Assembly (NCBI GenBank): GCA_942492735.1
Contig: OW818648.1
Coordinates: 2,108,001 to 2,172,000, forward strand
Reading direction: 5' to 3'
Length of the DNA stretch: 64,000 bases
Origin: Sporobacter sp942492735
GTDB lineage: Bacteria; Bacillota; Clostridia; Oscillospirales; Oscillospiraceae
The notes beneath the pieces were generated by a model that made no database searches, was not told where the DNA came from, and saw only the letters and a program-made list of their open reading frames with translations. Both the position numbers and the translations under genes were made by a program. Shown piece after piece: positions 16,842 through 24,373 of this stretch. Positions within the stretch are counted from its first letter, which is position 1, and every line of letters begins with the position of its first letter.

Positions 16842-18395
16842 TTGAAACTGAACTTAAGACTGATCATGGATTCACTGTACCCGTCGTATGAATATTGCTC
16901 GGGCAATCCGGACGGTGCGATGCATATTGTCGATGTTTATCCATTCGTCTCCGGCCGCTGCTGCGACTCTCTGGATATTCTTTACCTCGCCACCTGGGAG
17001 CAAATTCGAGGCGCGGGAGAATACCCGGAAAATATGATCTGTATCGGCGGCGGGGTTGACGCACGTGCTTTTTTCGAGGAGCACGGGATAACCGGGCTGA
17101 TATGCGCCGAGGGCAGCGACCCATTTGCCGTCCTGCGCGAAGTACAGGAGATTTTTACAAAATACTACAAGCTCGAGCGTGTGCTTTTGGATACGCTTCT
17201 TGCAAACGCCCCGATCCGCGCCGTGCTGAATGCGTGCGCGCAGTTCTTGGAATGTCACATGATCCTTTATGGTACAGACTTCAGCCTGCTGGATTACAGC
17301 GACAAGTTCCCGCCTGGCGACGATGACGTCCTCTGGAAAGAGACGCTGTCCGCTCGGCGTAGTACGATGCCAATGATTCCAAGGGAAAAGGTCAAAATGC
17401 TGCCGAGTAACTCGAAGGATTTTCCGCGCTCGACCTATCTGGACCTCGGCGGCGGTGTGAATCGCCATCTCAACATTGCCTTCGACTATGGAGATTCGCG
17501 GATTGCGACGCTGATTTTCTGGGAGGTAGTAAAGCCGATCGATCAAAATCATCAGTGGTTGGCGGATTACATTGCCGATCTCATCCACCCGGTCATCATG
17601 GAACGATATAACACCAATTTCGGTATGCGGAATTATTTCCGCTCAAGTGTGGTGTCAGCGCTCCGATACGCCAACACGGACTCAACATTTTTGCTGGCGA
17701 ACCTCACGCGGTTTGGATGGAACGCTCATGATGACTATCAGATTCTGCTTGTGGCGCTGCCGCACGAAAACAGCAAGATCAGCCATTATCTCTACAACTA
17801 CGAAAACTTATTCGCGGACGCGTACTCCGACATGATCGCATTGCGTCACGCTGACTATATCTTAATACTGCTGCACAACACCGCTTGTTCCATTTTAGAC
17901 CAGTGCCTTCCCGCTCTTGTAAAACAGCTCACGATGGATGATGGACTGTGTGGTGTCGGTCAAAAGTTCTGCGATTTTACCCAGCTGAAGCTGCAATACG
18001 ACCTTGCAGTATTGCCGCTGCGAACGTCACTAAACACGAGCCGTGTTCGATATTTTCGCGAAATTATGGATACGCACCTCATTAACGAGCTGAGTTCCTG
18101 TACCGCGCTGCATGCGCTCTGCCACCATGCCGCCGTACGCGTCCATGAATACGACCTCGCAAACGAGACGGATTTCCTGTTGACGCTTGAGACATATTTG
18201 ATGAACAATAAAAGCCTTATGGCCGCGTCCGACAAGCTGTTTATCCACCGCAGCACATTATCCTACAGACTCAAATGCATTGAGAAGATTGTAGCGATGC
18301 AGCTCGACGACGCGCATGAGCGGCTTCACATCCTCCTGTCATGCATCGCTCTGCGCATATTAAGCAGCAAGGCGCCGCCGCCTGTTATTACATAA
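16842..18395 (+). CDS. PucR-family transcriptional regulator
   Basis: This 517-aa protein starts with a TTG at 16842 behind GGGGTGAG; the ATG at 16866 is an alternative. The C-terminal ~65 residues contain the PucR helix-turn-helix, with LETYLMNNKSLMAASDKL followed by FIHRSTLSYRLKCIEKI. The long N-terminal part is a sensory region without a motif I can name. PucR-type proteins typically activate divergent catabolic genes on binding a pathway metabolite. The head-to-head position with the twelve-gene operon makes that operon the obvious target. Confidence 0.9.
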   Translation: MKLNLRLIMDSLYPSYEYCSGNPDGAMHIVDVYPFVSGRCCDSLDILYLATWEQIRGAGEYPENMICIGGGVDARAFFEEHGITGLICAEGSDPFAVLREVQEIFTKYYKLERVLLDTLLANAPIRAVLNACAQFLECHMILYGTDFSLLDYSDKFPPGDDDVLWKETLSARRSTMPMIPREKVKMLPSNSKDFPRSTYLDLGGGVNRHLNIAFDYGDSRIATLIFWEVVKPIDQNHQWLADYIADLIHPVIMERYNTNFGMRNYFRSSVVSALRYANTDSTFLLANLTRFGWNAHDDYQILLVALPHENSKISHYLYNYENLFADAYSDMIALRHADYILILLHNTACSILDQCLPALVKQLTMDDGLCGVGQKFCDFTQLKLQYDLAVLPLRTSLNTSRVRYFREIMDTHLINELSSCTALHALCHHAAVRVHEYDLANETDFLLTLETYLMNNKSLMAASDKLFIHRSTLSYRLKCIEKIVAMQLDDAHERLHILLSCIALRILSSKAPPPVIT

Positions 18396-18450
18396 AGCCC
18401 TCGATGTTTGAGTTGACCAGATGGTCAAGACTCTCGGCTTAATAATATGC

Positions 18451-18497
18451 TACCCCCAGAGTAACAGTGAAAATCAAACTGTTTACTCTGGGGGTAA
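18451..18497. terminator. Bidirectional hairpin terminator between the regulator and the methyltransferase
   Basis: TACCCCCAGAGTAACAGT (18451-18468) pairs with ACTGTTTACTCTGGGGGTA (18479-18497) with a single bulge. It lies 55 bases after the regulator stop. In the minus direction it follows the reconstructed original stop of the methyltransferase gene (18510-18508) by about ten bases, which suggests that it served both converging genes before the insertion element arrived. Confidence 0.7.
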
Positions 18498-18562
18498 AAT
18501 TACGCTGTTATTCAATTTCGGCGCTGGCCACTATATTATCCTTACCGATGTGGGCTGTAAAG

Positions 18563-18583
18563 CCCCTCGCTTTAGCCATGGGG
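18563..18583. repeat. Left-end subterminal hairpin of the IS element
   Basis: A 21-base palindromic segment with CCCC and GGGG arms around TCGCTTTAGCCAT. It differs from the right-end copy at two positions. A second hairpin, GGGCT-GTAA-AGCCC (18552-18565), overlaps it at the outer end. Confidence 0.8.
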
Positions 18584-18601
18584 ATGTAAGGCCTCGTATA
18601 G

Positions 18602-18630
18602 TTGCATAATTCTTCTAAAAGTGCTATAAT
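18602..18630 (+). promoter_or_regulatory. Promoter of tnpB
   Basis: TTGCAT (18602-18607), a 17-base spacer and a perfect TATAAT (18625-18630) lie 34 bases before the TnpB start, inside the left end of the element. Confidence 0.65.
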
Positions 18631-18663
18631 GCAAGGTGTAAACCGTTGCGAGGAGGTGATAAT

Positions 18664-19722
18664 TTGCAGATAACAGTAAAGCTAAAACTGTTGCCAACAG
18701 CTATTCAAGAGGCCCACATAGAACTCACTTTGGCTGAATACATACGAAATGTAAATTTGCGGGTTTCCGATATGGTTTCCGCAGAACAGTTTATCCGAAT
18801 GTCTTCCAAGGATCTCCGCGCCGACCTGCCCGCAGCGCTTCGCAACCAGGTTATAGCTGATAGTAAAAGCGTCTATAAGAAATATCGTAAAACTGGAATC
18901 CAAAGCATTTTGAAGAAACCAGCCGCTTTGTGGAACAACCAGAATTATTCCGTAGAGTTCACCCACATCGGCTTCCCCGTCATGGTGGACGGAAAGAGTC
19001 ATAAAATATACGTTAAGTGTACTATCCCAGAAGATGCACAGCTGAAAATTGCTAACAGTAAACACGGTACCCTTCGTATAACCAAGAAGAACGGAAAGTA
19101 CTTCGCTCAAATAGCAATAAGCGTCAATGAACAAAGCCCCACGGGTAATGGTATCGTCGGCGTAGACGTCGGACTGAAGGTTCCTGCTGTCGCCGTTTCT
19201 AATAACGGCTCCATTCTGTTCGCAGGAAACGGCAGGCGCAACAAATATATACGAAGGCACAATAAGTCCAGGCGACGCAAGTTAGGAAAAGCCAAAAAAC
19301 TAAACGCAATCAAGAGGCTCGAAAACAAAGAACAGCGCTTCATGAAGGATGCCGACCATAAGGTCAGCCGTATGATTGTGAACTTCGCAATAGAAAATCA
19401 CTCTTCCCTGATACGCATGGAACAGTTAACCAACATTCGGCAGACGGCAAAAACAAGCCGTAAAAATGAAAAGAATCTTCATTCATGGTCGTTCTATCGT
19501 TTAGCACAATTTATTGAGTACAAAGCAAAGATGGCTGGTATCGGCGTTGAATATGTTAACCCAGCCTATACAAGTCAGGAATGCCCAAAATGCGGAACGC
19601 TCAATAAATCAAAGGGTAGAAGCTATGTCTGCGGCTGTGGTTATCGCAACCACAGAGATATTGTCGGTGCGATAAATATTTTATCGGCACCTGTGGCAGA
19701 TGGTAACAGTCTGTCAGCGTAG
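18664..19722 (+). CDS. tnpB: TnpB RNA-guided nuclease of the IS605 family
   Basis: I take the TTG at 18664 as start because GAGGAGGTGA ends five bases before it; the frame is open six codons further upstream. The 352-aa protein has the N-terminal helix-turn-helix and central region of TnpB and an apparently complete split RuvC centre: Asp in VGVDVGLKVP, Glu in IRMEQL, and the final Asp in YRNHRDIVGAINIL. The zinc finger CPKCG...CGCG is present. TnpB proteins are known to cut DNA guided by an RNA made from the element's right end. All three catalytic acidic residues are retained, so it may be active. Length is close to the usual 360-400 aa. Confidence 0.92.
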   Translation: MQITVKLKLLPTAIQEAHIELTLAEYIRNVNLRVSDMVSAEQFIRMSSKDLRADLPAALRNQVIADSKSVYKKYRKTGIQSILKKPAALWNNQNYSVEFTHIGFPVMVDGKSHKIYVKCTIPEDAQLKIANSKHGTLRITKKNGKYFAQIAISVNEQSPTGNGIVGVDVGLKVPAVAVSNNGSILFAGNGRRNKYIRRHNKSRRRKLGKAKKLNAIKRLENKEQRFMKDADHKVSRMIVNFAIENHSSLIRMEQLTNIRQTAKTSRKNEKNLHSWSFYRLAQFIEYKAKMAGIGVEYVNPAYTSQECPKCGTLNKSKGRSYVCGCGYRNHRDIVGAINILSAPVADGNSLSA

Positions 19723-19851
19723 GGAGCTATATGTGCTCTGCCCTCGAGCGGTAATGGCGTACCGTAAGCCTGGGGTCGTATTCGAGCGGCAGAAATGCAC
19801 GTTTGTCTAATCACCTAGGAATCCCCTTGCTTTAGCTATGGGGAGCGTCAA
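19723..19851 (+). ncRNA. Predicted omega/reRNA scaffold at the element right end
   Basis: In this family the guide RNA comes from the 3' part of tnpB and the right end, and the guide itself is the flanking DNA. The segment after the tnpB stop has several self-complementary stretches (CTCGAGCGG near 19744, a partner near 19783) and ends with the hairpin at 19823-19843. The RNA would probably begin inside tnpB. The predicted guide starts at 19852 with CCATGCCTGTGCACC. No transcript evidence is available here. Confidence 0.6.
19823..19843. repeat. Right-end subterminal hairpin of the IS element
   Basis: CCCC and GGGG arms enclose TTGCTTTAGCTAT, 19 of 21 bases identical to the left-end copy. Read on the minus strand it supplies the last codons and the stop of the disrupted methyltransferase. 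Confidence 0.8.
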
Positions 19852-20746
19852 CCATGCCTGTGCACCAGCACTGGCTGTCATACCAAAAACAAAAATCAAG
19901 GAACTCTGTTTTGAGCGGTTCATTATGCATGATGTTGATGAGTACCTCATGCGGGATTGATCGTGATAATGCACCCGGTCCGGCGAGCTTTATATGACCG
20001 GTGTTATACTTTTGCATGATGGAGACAAGCTCGTCCGGCATGAACGCGTAAGACACCGGCCATGGCGTGCCGCCCTGTTCATATGCCTTCGCCGTCTCTT
20101 CCGGCAGCTCCATCAAGCCGGTTGGATAAAATGCCTTTATTGCCGTCATGTCGGGACTGTAGCTGGCAAGCAGAGCGGCGGTGTGATCGAGTGTCCAGCG
20201 GGCATATGGGTCCGTCGTATCGCTGTTTAGTATATATTTCTGTTTTTGCGCGGGATCAAACAGATATGTCCATGCGAGCCTGCTGTAAACACTCATGATC
20301 ACCCGTTTTGACGCAATCCTTATGAGGTTTCCGATCACTTTTTCGTGTTGGGGATAGGTATATGATATCGGCGCGTCAAAAGATAGCACAAGATCAAACT
20401 GTCCGTCTGCATACTGATCGAGATTTTCAAGTGAACCATGAACAAAGGTCATGTTGTCGTATACGCCTTCTCGTCTGGCGATTTCCTTGGCCTTGTCGAT
20501 CATCACCTCGGAGATATCAAAATGCGTCACATGCAGGCCTCGCTTGGCCAGCAAAATGGAAAACCGACCGTAGCCCGCGCCGCCGTCAAACACCGTTTTA
20601 ACGTCGTGAAGCTTCGATAGAATTTCCTTTTCAATATGTGACTTCTGAATGATGTCGTCGATATATGTTGTCTCCCGCGCCGTTTCCTCGTCCGCCTTCT
20701 GCGGCAGGTTCCAGAACCGGTTAGATATTTCGGTTGATGTGGTCAT
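19832..20746 (-). CDS. Class I SAM-dependent methyltransferase, C-terminus replaced by IS sequence
   Basis: I place the start at 20746 (MTTSTEISNRFWNLPQK) behind AGGAGGGT, 12 codons inside the longest frame; this gives 304 aa. The SAM-binding motif I is VFDGGAGYGRFSILLAKRG, with the acidic motif II in HFDIS. The substrate is unknown. The last codons (VDAPHS) and the TAA stop lie within the right end of the inserted IS element. Joining the flanks at TTAC/TCAA restores the frame and replaces this tail by GKDNIVASAEIE and a stop, just before the hairpin at 18451-18497. So the gene lost about 12 residues and may still be functional. Confidence 0.85.
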   Translation of the reverse strand: MTTSTEISNRFWNLPQKADEETARETTYIDDIIQKSHIEKEILSKLHDVKTVFDGGAGYGRFSILLAKRGLHVTHFDISEVMIDKAKEIARREGVYDNMTFVHGSLENLDQYADGQFDLVLSFDAPISYTYPQHEKVIGNLIRIASKRVIMSVYSRLAWTYLFDPAQKQKYILNSDTTDPYARWTLDHTAALLASYSPDMTAIKAFYPTGLMELPEETAKAYEQGGTPWPVSYAFMPDELVSIMQKYNTGHIKLAGPGALSRSIPHEVLINIMHNEPLKTEFLDFCFWYDSQCWCTGMVDAPHS

Positions 20747-20783
20747 GCTTGTACCCTCCTGTATAATTTCCTCGTAAAACAAA

Positions 20784-20815
20784 AATCCTCCCCGGCATTG
20801 ATGCCAAGGAGGATT
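20784..20815 (-). terminator. Intrinsic terminator after the second flavoprotein/ferredoxin operon
   Basis: On the minus strand AATCCTCC pairs with GGAGGATT, with an inner GGCAT/ATGCC stem, followed directly by TTTTTGTTTT. It lies about 280 bases after the ferredoxin stop and before the methyltransferase start. The 280 bases between contain no gene that I can support. Confidence 0.75.
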
Positions 20816-21094
20816 ATGACGTCAAGCAAAACGATTCGCGCAGTCATAAAGGCTGCGTGAGATCGCGATGATTGATTTTAAATCCATTCTTGACAACAAC
20901 ACCAAGACTCATAGAGTCTATGAGTTTACTTGATTATTGATGGTATCAAAACGGATTATAAAATCATCAGTACGCCTCTTTTCGAAAGAATATAGGACAT
21001 CGTAGCATGTTATTCAAAAACCGTCAACGAAAACATGTCAGTTATTCCCTTTTTGGTAAACCCGGGACTCTGACTGCTTTTTTAGGCGATTCTT

Positions 21095-21400
21095 TTATTT
21101 CATATAGCTGTATTTCACTCGGAATATCTCTCCTGTATCCTTTCGTTTCCATGTTATGCGCTGATTTAAGGGGTGGTTCAGCCTGTTTGCCTTTTCCGGG
21201 CAGTCGGACACGCAGGCACCGCAGTACCAACACTCGTCGGGGTAGGTTACAATCGGGGGCTTACCTTTTTCGGGGTTTGGGAGCATAACGTCGCAGCGGC
21301 AGACATCAACGCACGTGTTGCAGCCGATGCATTTTGATTCGTCAAACGTGATGCACTCGTTCGGCGCTGCGGGATTCGGCAGAAAATAAGCGTTATACAT
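21095..21400 (-). CDS. AprB-like diferredoxin, second copy
   Basis: The true start is the ATG at 21400 (MYNAYFLPNPAAPNE) behind TAAGGAG; the longer frame upstream overlaps the flavoprotein gene. The 101-aa product has CIGCNTCVDVCRCD and CWYCGACVSDCP, two 4Fe-4S motifs, and the WKRKDTGE.FRV segment shared with the 4800-5141 copy. Its start overlaps the flavoprotein stop by eight bases, so the two are translationally coupled and probably form a complex. The tail is shorter than in the other copy. Confidence 0.9.
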   Translation of the reverse strand: MYNAYFLPNPAAPNECITFDESKCIGCNTCVDVCRCDVMLPNPEKGKPPIVTYPDECWYCGACVSDCPEKANRLNHPLNQRITWKRKDTGEIFRVKYSYMK

Positions 21401-23399
21401 TATTATTCTCCTTACAGCTGTGCGCTTTGTAGCTCGCGGCGCAGTCACACTCTTCGCGCCAATAGAAATACGGAATTTTGTCAATAACAGCATGGCTGTC
21501 TTGTTGAGATACGGCGATGTAGTACCCGTCATCATGCTCTTCGGGATAATCCAGCCTGGTGAAGCCGAGCCGAGGGCTGCTGGCCTCGCGTGCCAGAGAT
21601 TGGTGCAGAATGATCTCACCAATGGTCAGCCTGGTGTCGCAGTCGAGGATTTTTCCGAGGTCATGCGGATTCGCCGCAACGGTGTTGGCAAGCTCGTTTT
21701 CTCGAATGGAGTTGAACCACCACAGGCCCATTTCCATAACTTCCTTGGTCTTGTAATCGCCGCAGTAGTCCTGCATGATGCGGCAGAGTCCCAGCTGAAC
21801 TTCCTTCCAGCCGTAGCCCGCTTCACGCTGCGCAAACGCGTAAACGCGCTCTTTTTCCGCGGCGATCTGAGATTCCGACACTGAGAGATTCTTCTGGGTC
21901 CTGGCGTAAACAGCCGCGTTGCGGCCTGCGAACCGGCCCGTCGCGGCAGCGGAAGACGCCCCGCTGAGCCCGGCGATCTGGTTGCCCGCGGCGAACAGGC
22001 CGTCCAGTGTGCTTTTAAGAGACCAGTCAACAATCAGGCCGCCGTAGCCCATAAACGACGTATCGCGGATGTTTGGGCCGCCGATGCCCGGCGTCTTGAC
22101 ATCCCACCACGGCTGGTCGGTGCCCGCGTATTCCGGTGTGAGCACGTTAGCCTGGAGCATATCCATTTCCGGATCAAAGCCCGCATCCTTGAGCATCTCG
22201 AGCACAGGCACCTTCGTTTTACCCTCGTTGCCGAGCATCAGGCCGAAAATCGCGCGCCGCTCATAATCGGACAGATTTGTCATATCCGCGTAAAATGGCA
22301 GCTTGTATTCACCGGAGCGGATTCTGTCGGCGAGGTCGTAAATCAGTGTTGGGCTCCGCATTTCATAGGGGACCATTTTGCCGCCAGCCGACATATAGGT
22401 CTGTCCGGGTGTCGGCTTCATGCGGTCCGCAGGATCTGTCAGAAGCTTGCCGTCGCGGTCCTCCCAGGGGATTTCCTTGCCGGTCGCGTCCACAATCGAG
22501 CAGGGCCGCCAGGTGTTGTCCATGTTGCCGGTACCGTAAGCGGGATATCTTCTCCCGCCCGAGGTGGAGTGGCTGCGTTCCATCAGCATCAGCATCGCCC
22601 CGGCACGCCAGGCCATCACATCGCCGTCTCCGGCGCTGTTCGGGTCGTCGTGGTGCGCGTTGGAGCCGACAAGGTCCGTGGCAAACTCCCACAGGCGGAG
22701 CGGCTTGCCGGTGGATAAAATTGTCGCCTTCGCGTTAAACACATAGAATTCTCCTGTCCTTGTGTTGACGCCTGTCGCGCCGATGACCTTTGCGCCTTGT
22801 TGTCCGCCCTCGGTTAAGAGGGAGGTCGTCATGACCCTGTCGTACATCTTAATGCTGAGTCGATTCATTTCTCTGTATAGTGCGGGCTTTAAGTCGGCAC
22901 CTTTGAGGCGTATGGTGTGCTTATTGTTGTAATCATACGCGAACATGAGCTTTGTCTCTTCGTCGCGGAACGGTGCCCCGGCGAATTCGTCCTCGCTGTC
23001 GCGAATGTCGATCCCGTATTTCTCCAGCTCCAGGAGCGACTCGTAGCTTTCTTGCATGGTGATGTACATGGCAAACTCCATCATATAGGGGTCTGCTTTG
23101 GATCGCCCCATCATACCGTTTGCCATCATGTCGTCGGGGGAGTACTTGGAACACGGCGCGGTGTGTACCATGCTCCAATGGTCAATGCCGACGCCCGCAC
23201 AGCCGCTGCGGACAATCGCACCCTTATCCGTCACAATCACACGTGCGCCTTTATTTGCGGCGTTGATCGCGGCAAAAGCGCCCGCCAGACCGCCGCCGAT
23301 TATCAGGACATCGCATTCCTCGCGCGACTCCTTTTCATACGCCACGGGATACGGCCACTGCAGCGGCATTTTTTCGGCCAGATATTTTCGGTATTCCAT
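21393..23399 (-). CDS. AprA/fumarate-reductase-like flavoprotein, second copy
   Basis: This 668-aa protein starts behind GAGGAGGAATC. The FAD motif is VLIIGGGLAGAFAAINA, and IVRSGCAGVGIDHW corresponds to the RSGDGGAGVDHW segment of the 5155-7182 paralogue. Long shared stretches such as FRDEETKLMFAYD and MMTSLLTEGGQQGAKVIGATGV-like sequence show common descent, while active-site flanks differ, so a related but distinct substrate is likely. It forms a two-gene operon with the ferredoxin and has no transporter of its own nearby. Confidence 0.9.
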   Translation of the reverse strand: MEYRKYLAEKMPLQWPYPVAYEKESREECDVLIIGGGLAGAFAAINAANKGARVIVTDKGAIVRSGCAGVGIDHWSMVHTAPCSKYSPDDMMANGMMGRSKADPYMMEFAMYITMQESYESLLELEKYGIDIRDSEDEFAGAPFRDEETKLMFAYDYNNKHTIRLKGADLKPALYREMNRLSIKMYDRVMTTSLLTEGGQQGAKVIGATGVNTRTGEFYVFNAKATILSTGKPLRLWEFATDLVGSNAHHDDPNSAGDGDVMAWRAGAMLMLMERSHSTSGGRRYPAYGTGNMDNTWRPCSIVDATGKEIPWEDRDGKLLTDPADRMKPTPGQTYMSAGGKMVPYEMRSPTLIYDLADRIRSGEYKLPFYADMTNLSDYERRAIFGLMLGNEGKTKVPVLEMLKDAGFDPEMDMLQANVLTPEYAGTDQPWWDVKTPGIGGPNIRDTSFMGYGGLIVDWSLKSTLDGLFAAGNQIAGLSGASSAAATGRFAGRNAAVYARTQKNLSVSESQIAAEKERVYAFAQREAGYGWKEVQLGLCRIMQDYCGDYKTKEVMEMGLWWFNSIRENELANTVAANPHDLGKILDCDTRLTIGEIILHQSLAREASSPRLGFTRLDYPEEHDDGYYIAVSQQDSHAVIDKIPYFYWREECDCAASYKAHSCKENNNV

Positions 23400-23546
23400 A
23401 TGATTCCTCCTCGCTTATATTTCACGCATTAATCAAGGTAATAGTAGCATCGTGAACAGGCGCAGGATATATTTCTCCAGCACGGTATTCAGTGCCTTTG
23501 ACTGTATCAGCAGTACAAACACAACCGGCAGGGCGGTTTCGCTAAC

Positions 23547-23568
23547 AAAAACCGCCCTTGACGGGCGG
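23547..23568 (-). terminator. Terminator-like hairpin in the leader of the second flavoprotein operon
   Basis: On the minus strand CCGCCC-GTCAA-GGGCGG is followed by TTTTT. There is no minus-strand gene upstream, because the next gene (23656) is divergent. The right arm can pair instead with AACCGCCC further downstream (23538-23531). It may be a leader attenuator or a relic; position and structure are the only evidence. The rest of 23400-23655 shows no gene. Confidence 0.45.
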
Positions 23569-23655
23569 CAGCTCACGGCGATATGGAATTTGTTACATTG
23601 TTGAATAAAAGGGCTTTTTGTATTATTATTGACATTATTGAAATGCAGGTGAATT

Positions 23656-23937
23656 ATGATTCTTAAAATTCTGATACCGTATCTCGTCCTAATCAATCTG
23701 ATCGGGCTCTTGAGTATGCGCCTTGATAAACGCCGCGCGATTGCTCATAAACAAAGGATCCCGGAGAAGCGGTTATTTGCATATGCGCTCCTCGGCGGCA
23801 GCATTGGATGCATACTGGGGATGCTGATCTTTCGCCACAAGACAAAGCATCTTCCGTTTACAATAGGTATGCCGGTAATTCTTCTCGTACAGGCAGCGGT
23901 TGTTGTGTTCGGATATAGCTGCTTCGTTAGGATTTGA
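23656..23937 (+). CDS. DUF1294 small membrane protein
   Basis: This 93-aa protein starts behind GCAGGTGA. It has an N-terminal membrane span, the cytoplasmic KRRAIAHKQRIPEKRL segment, then GGSIGCILGMLIFRHKTKH, the conserved core of DUF1294, and a second membrane span at the C-terminus. The family has no established function. It stands alone between divergent and unrelated genes, at the boundary between the GC-rich and AT-rich halves of the window. Confidence 0.88.
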   Translation: MILKILIPYLVLINLIGLLSMRLDKRRAIAHKQRIPEKRLFAYALLGGSIGCILGMLIFRHKTKHLPFTIGMPVILLVQAAVVVFGYSCFVRI

Positions 23938-24170
23938 GAACCGATGCTGCCGCCGATCAGCAGCGGTGATAGGCTCCGGTCTTATTTATTGAAAGAAATG
24001 CGATTTAACTAAATATTACCATAAATATGTCGATATATTTAAATAGCAGTAAAAAAGAATGAAAATTCAATATCTTGGGGTATGCGCAATTGCTGTGATA
24101 GTCATATTTCTAAATAATACCCATAATTGAATTAATTTTGATAATTTTTGATAATTGTCATAATTTTGTA

Positions 24171-24199
24171 TTGTAGTTGAACGTATACTCTGCTACAAT
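24171..24199 (+). promoter_or_regulatory. Candidate promoter of the polysaccharide locus, with leader
   Basis: TTGTAG, a 17-base spacer and TACAAT (24194-24199) lie about 175 bases before the first polysaccharide gene. The 436-base gap 23938-24373 is AT-rich and contains no gene; its leader part includes a perfect 7-bp hairpin, TAATGCA/TGCATTA at 24311-24331. The -35 box is weak, so this is a tentative call. Confidence 0.35.
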
Positions 24200-24373
24200 T
24201 TACCTTGGAATTCTGTCAAATATGTTTGAAAATTACATTTTTCGGGTTTGGGACAAATGATGGTTATTTAGATTATAGATAATTTGGATATAGCATAACC
24301 AAGACAATTATAATGCACGAAGTCTGCATTAAGGCAAAGTATAAAAATAAATGCTCTGAAGAAGAGGGTTGTC

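Larger units (their letters stand above)
18546..19851 (+). mobile_element. IS200/IS605-family element carrying only tnpB (IS608-like ends)
   Basis: The element is flanked on the left by TTAC (18542-18545) and ends on the right with TCAA (19848-19851), the left and right cleavage tetranucleotides known for IS608. Both ends carry a subterminal hairpin with the same 8-base core GCTTTAGC between CCCC and GGGG. It encodes TnpB but no Y1 transposase TnpA, so it would need a helper in trans. No terminal inverted repeats or target duplication are expected for this family and none are seen. Boundaries are inferred from these motifs and supported by the host gene frame they restore. Confidence 0.8.

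Noticed and set aside
18421..18609. Small plus-strand frame between the regulator and tnpB
   Set aside because: It runs through the hairpin terminator and the IS left end and has no ribosome site.
23433..23696. 87-codon minus-strand frame across the flavoprotein leader
   Set aside because: No ribosome site or family features; it overlaps the divergent DUF1294 start and the terminator-like hairpin.
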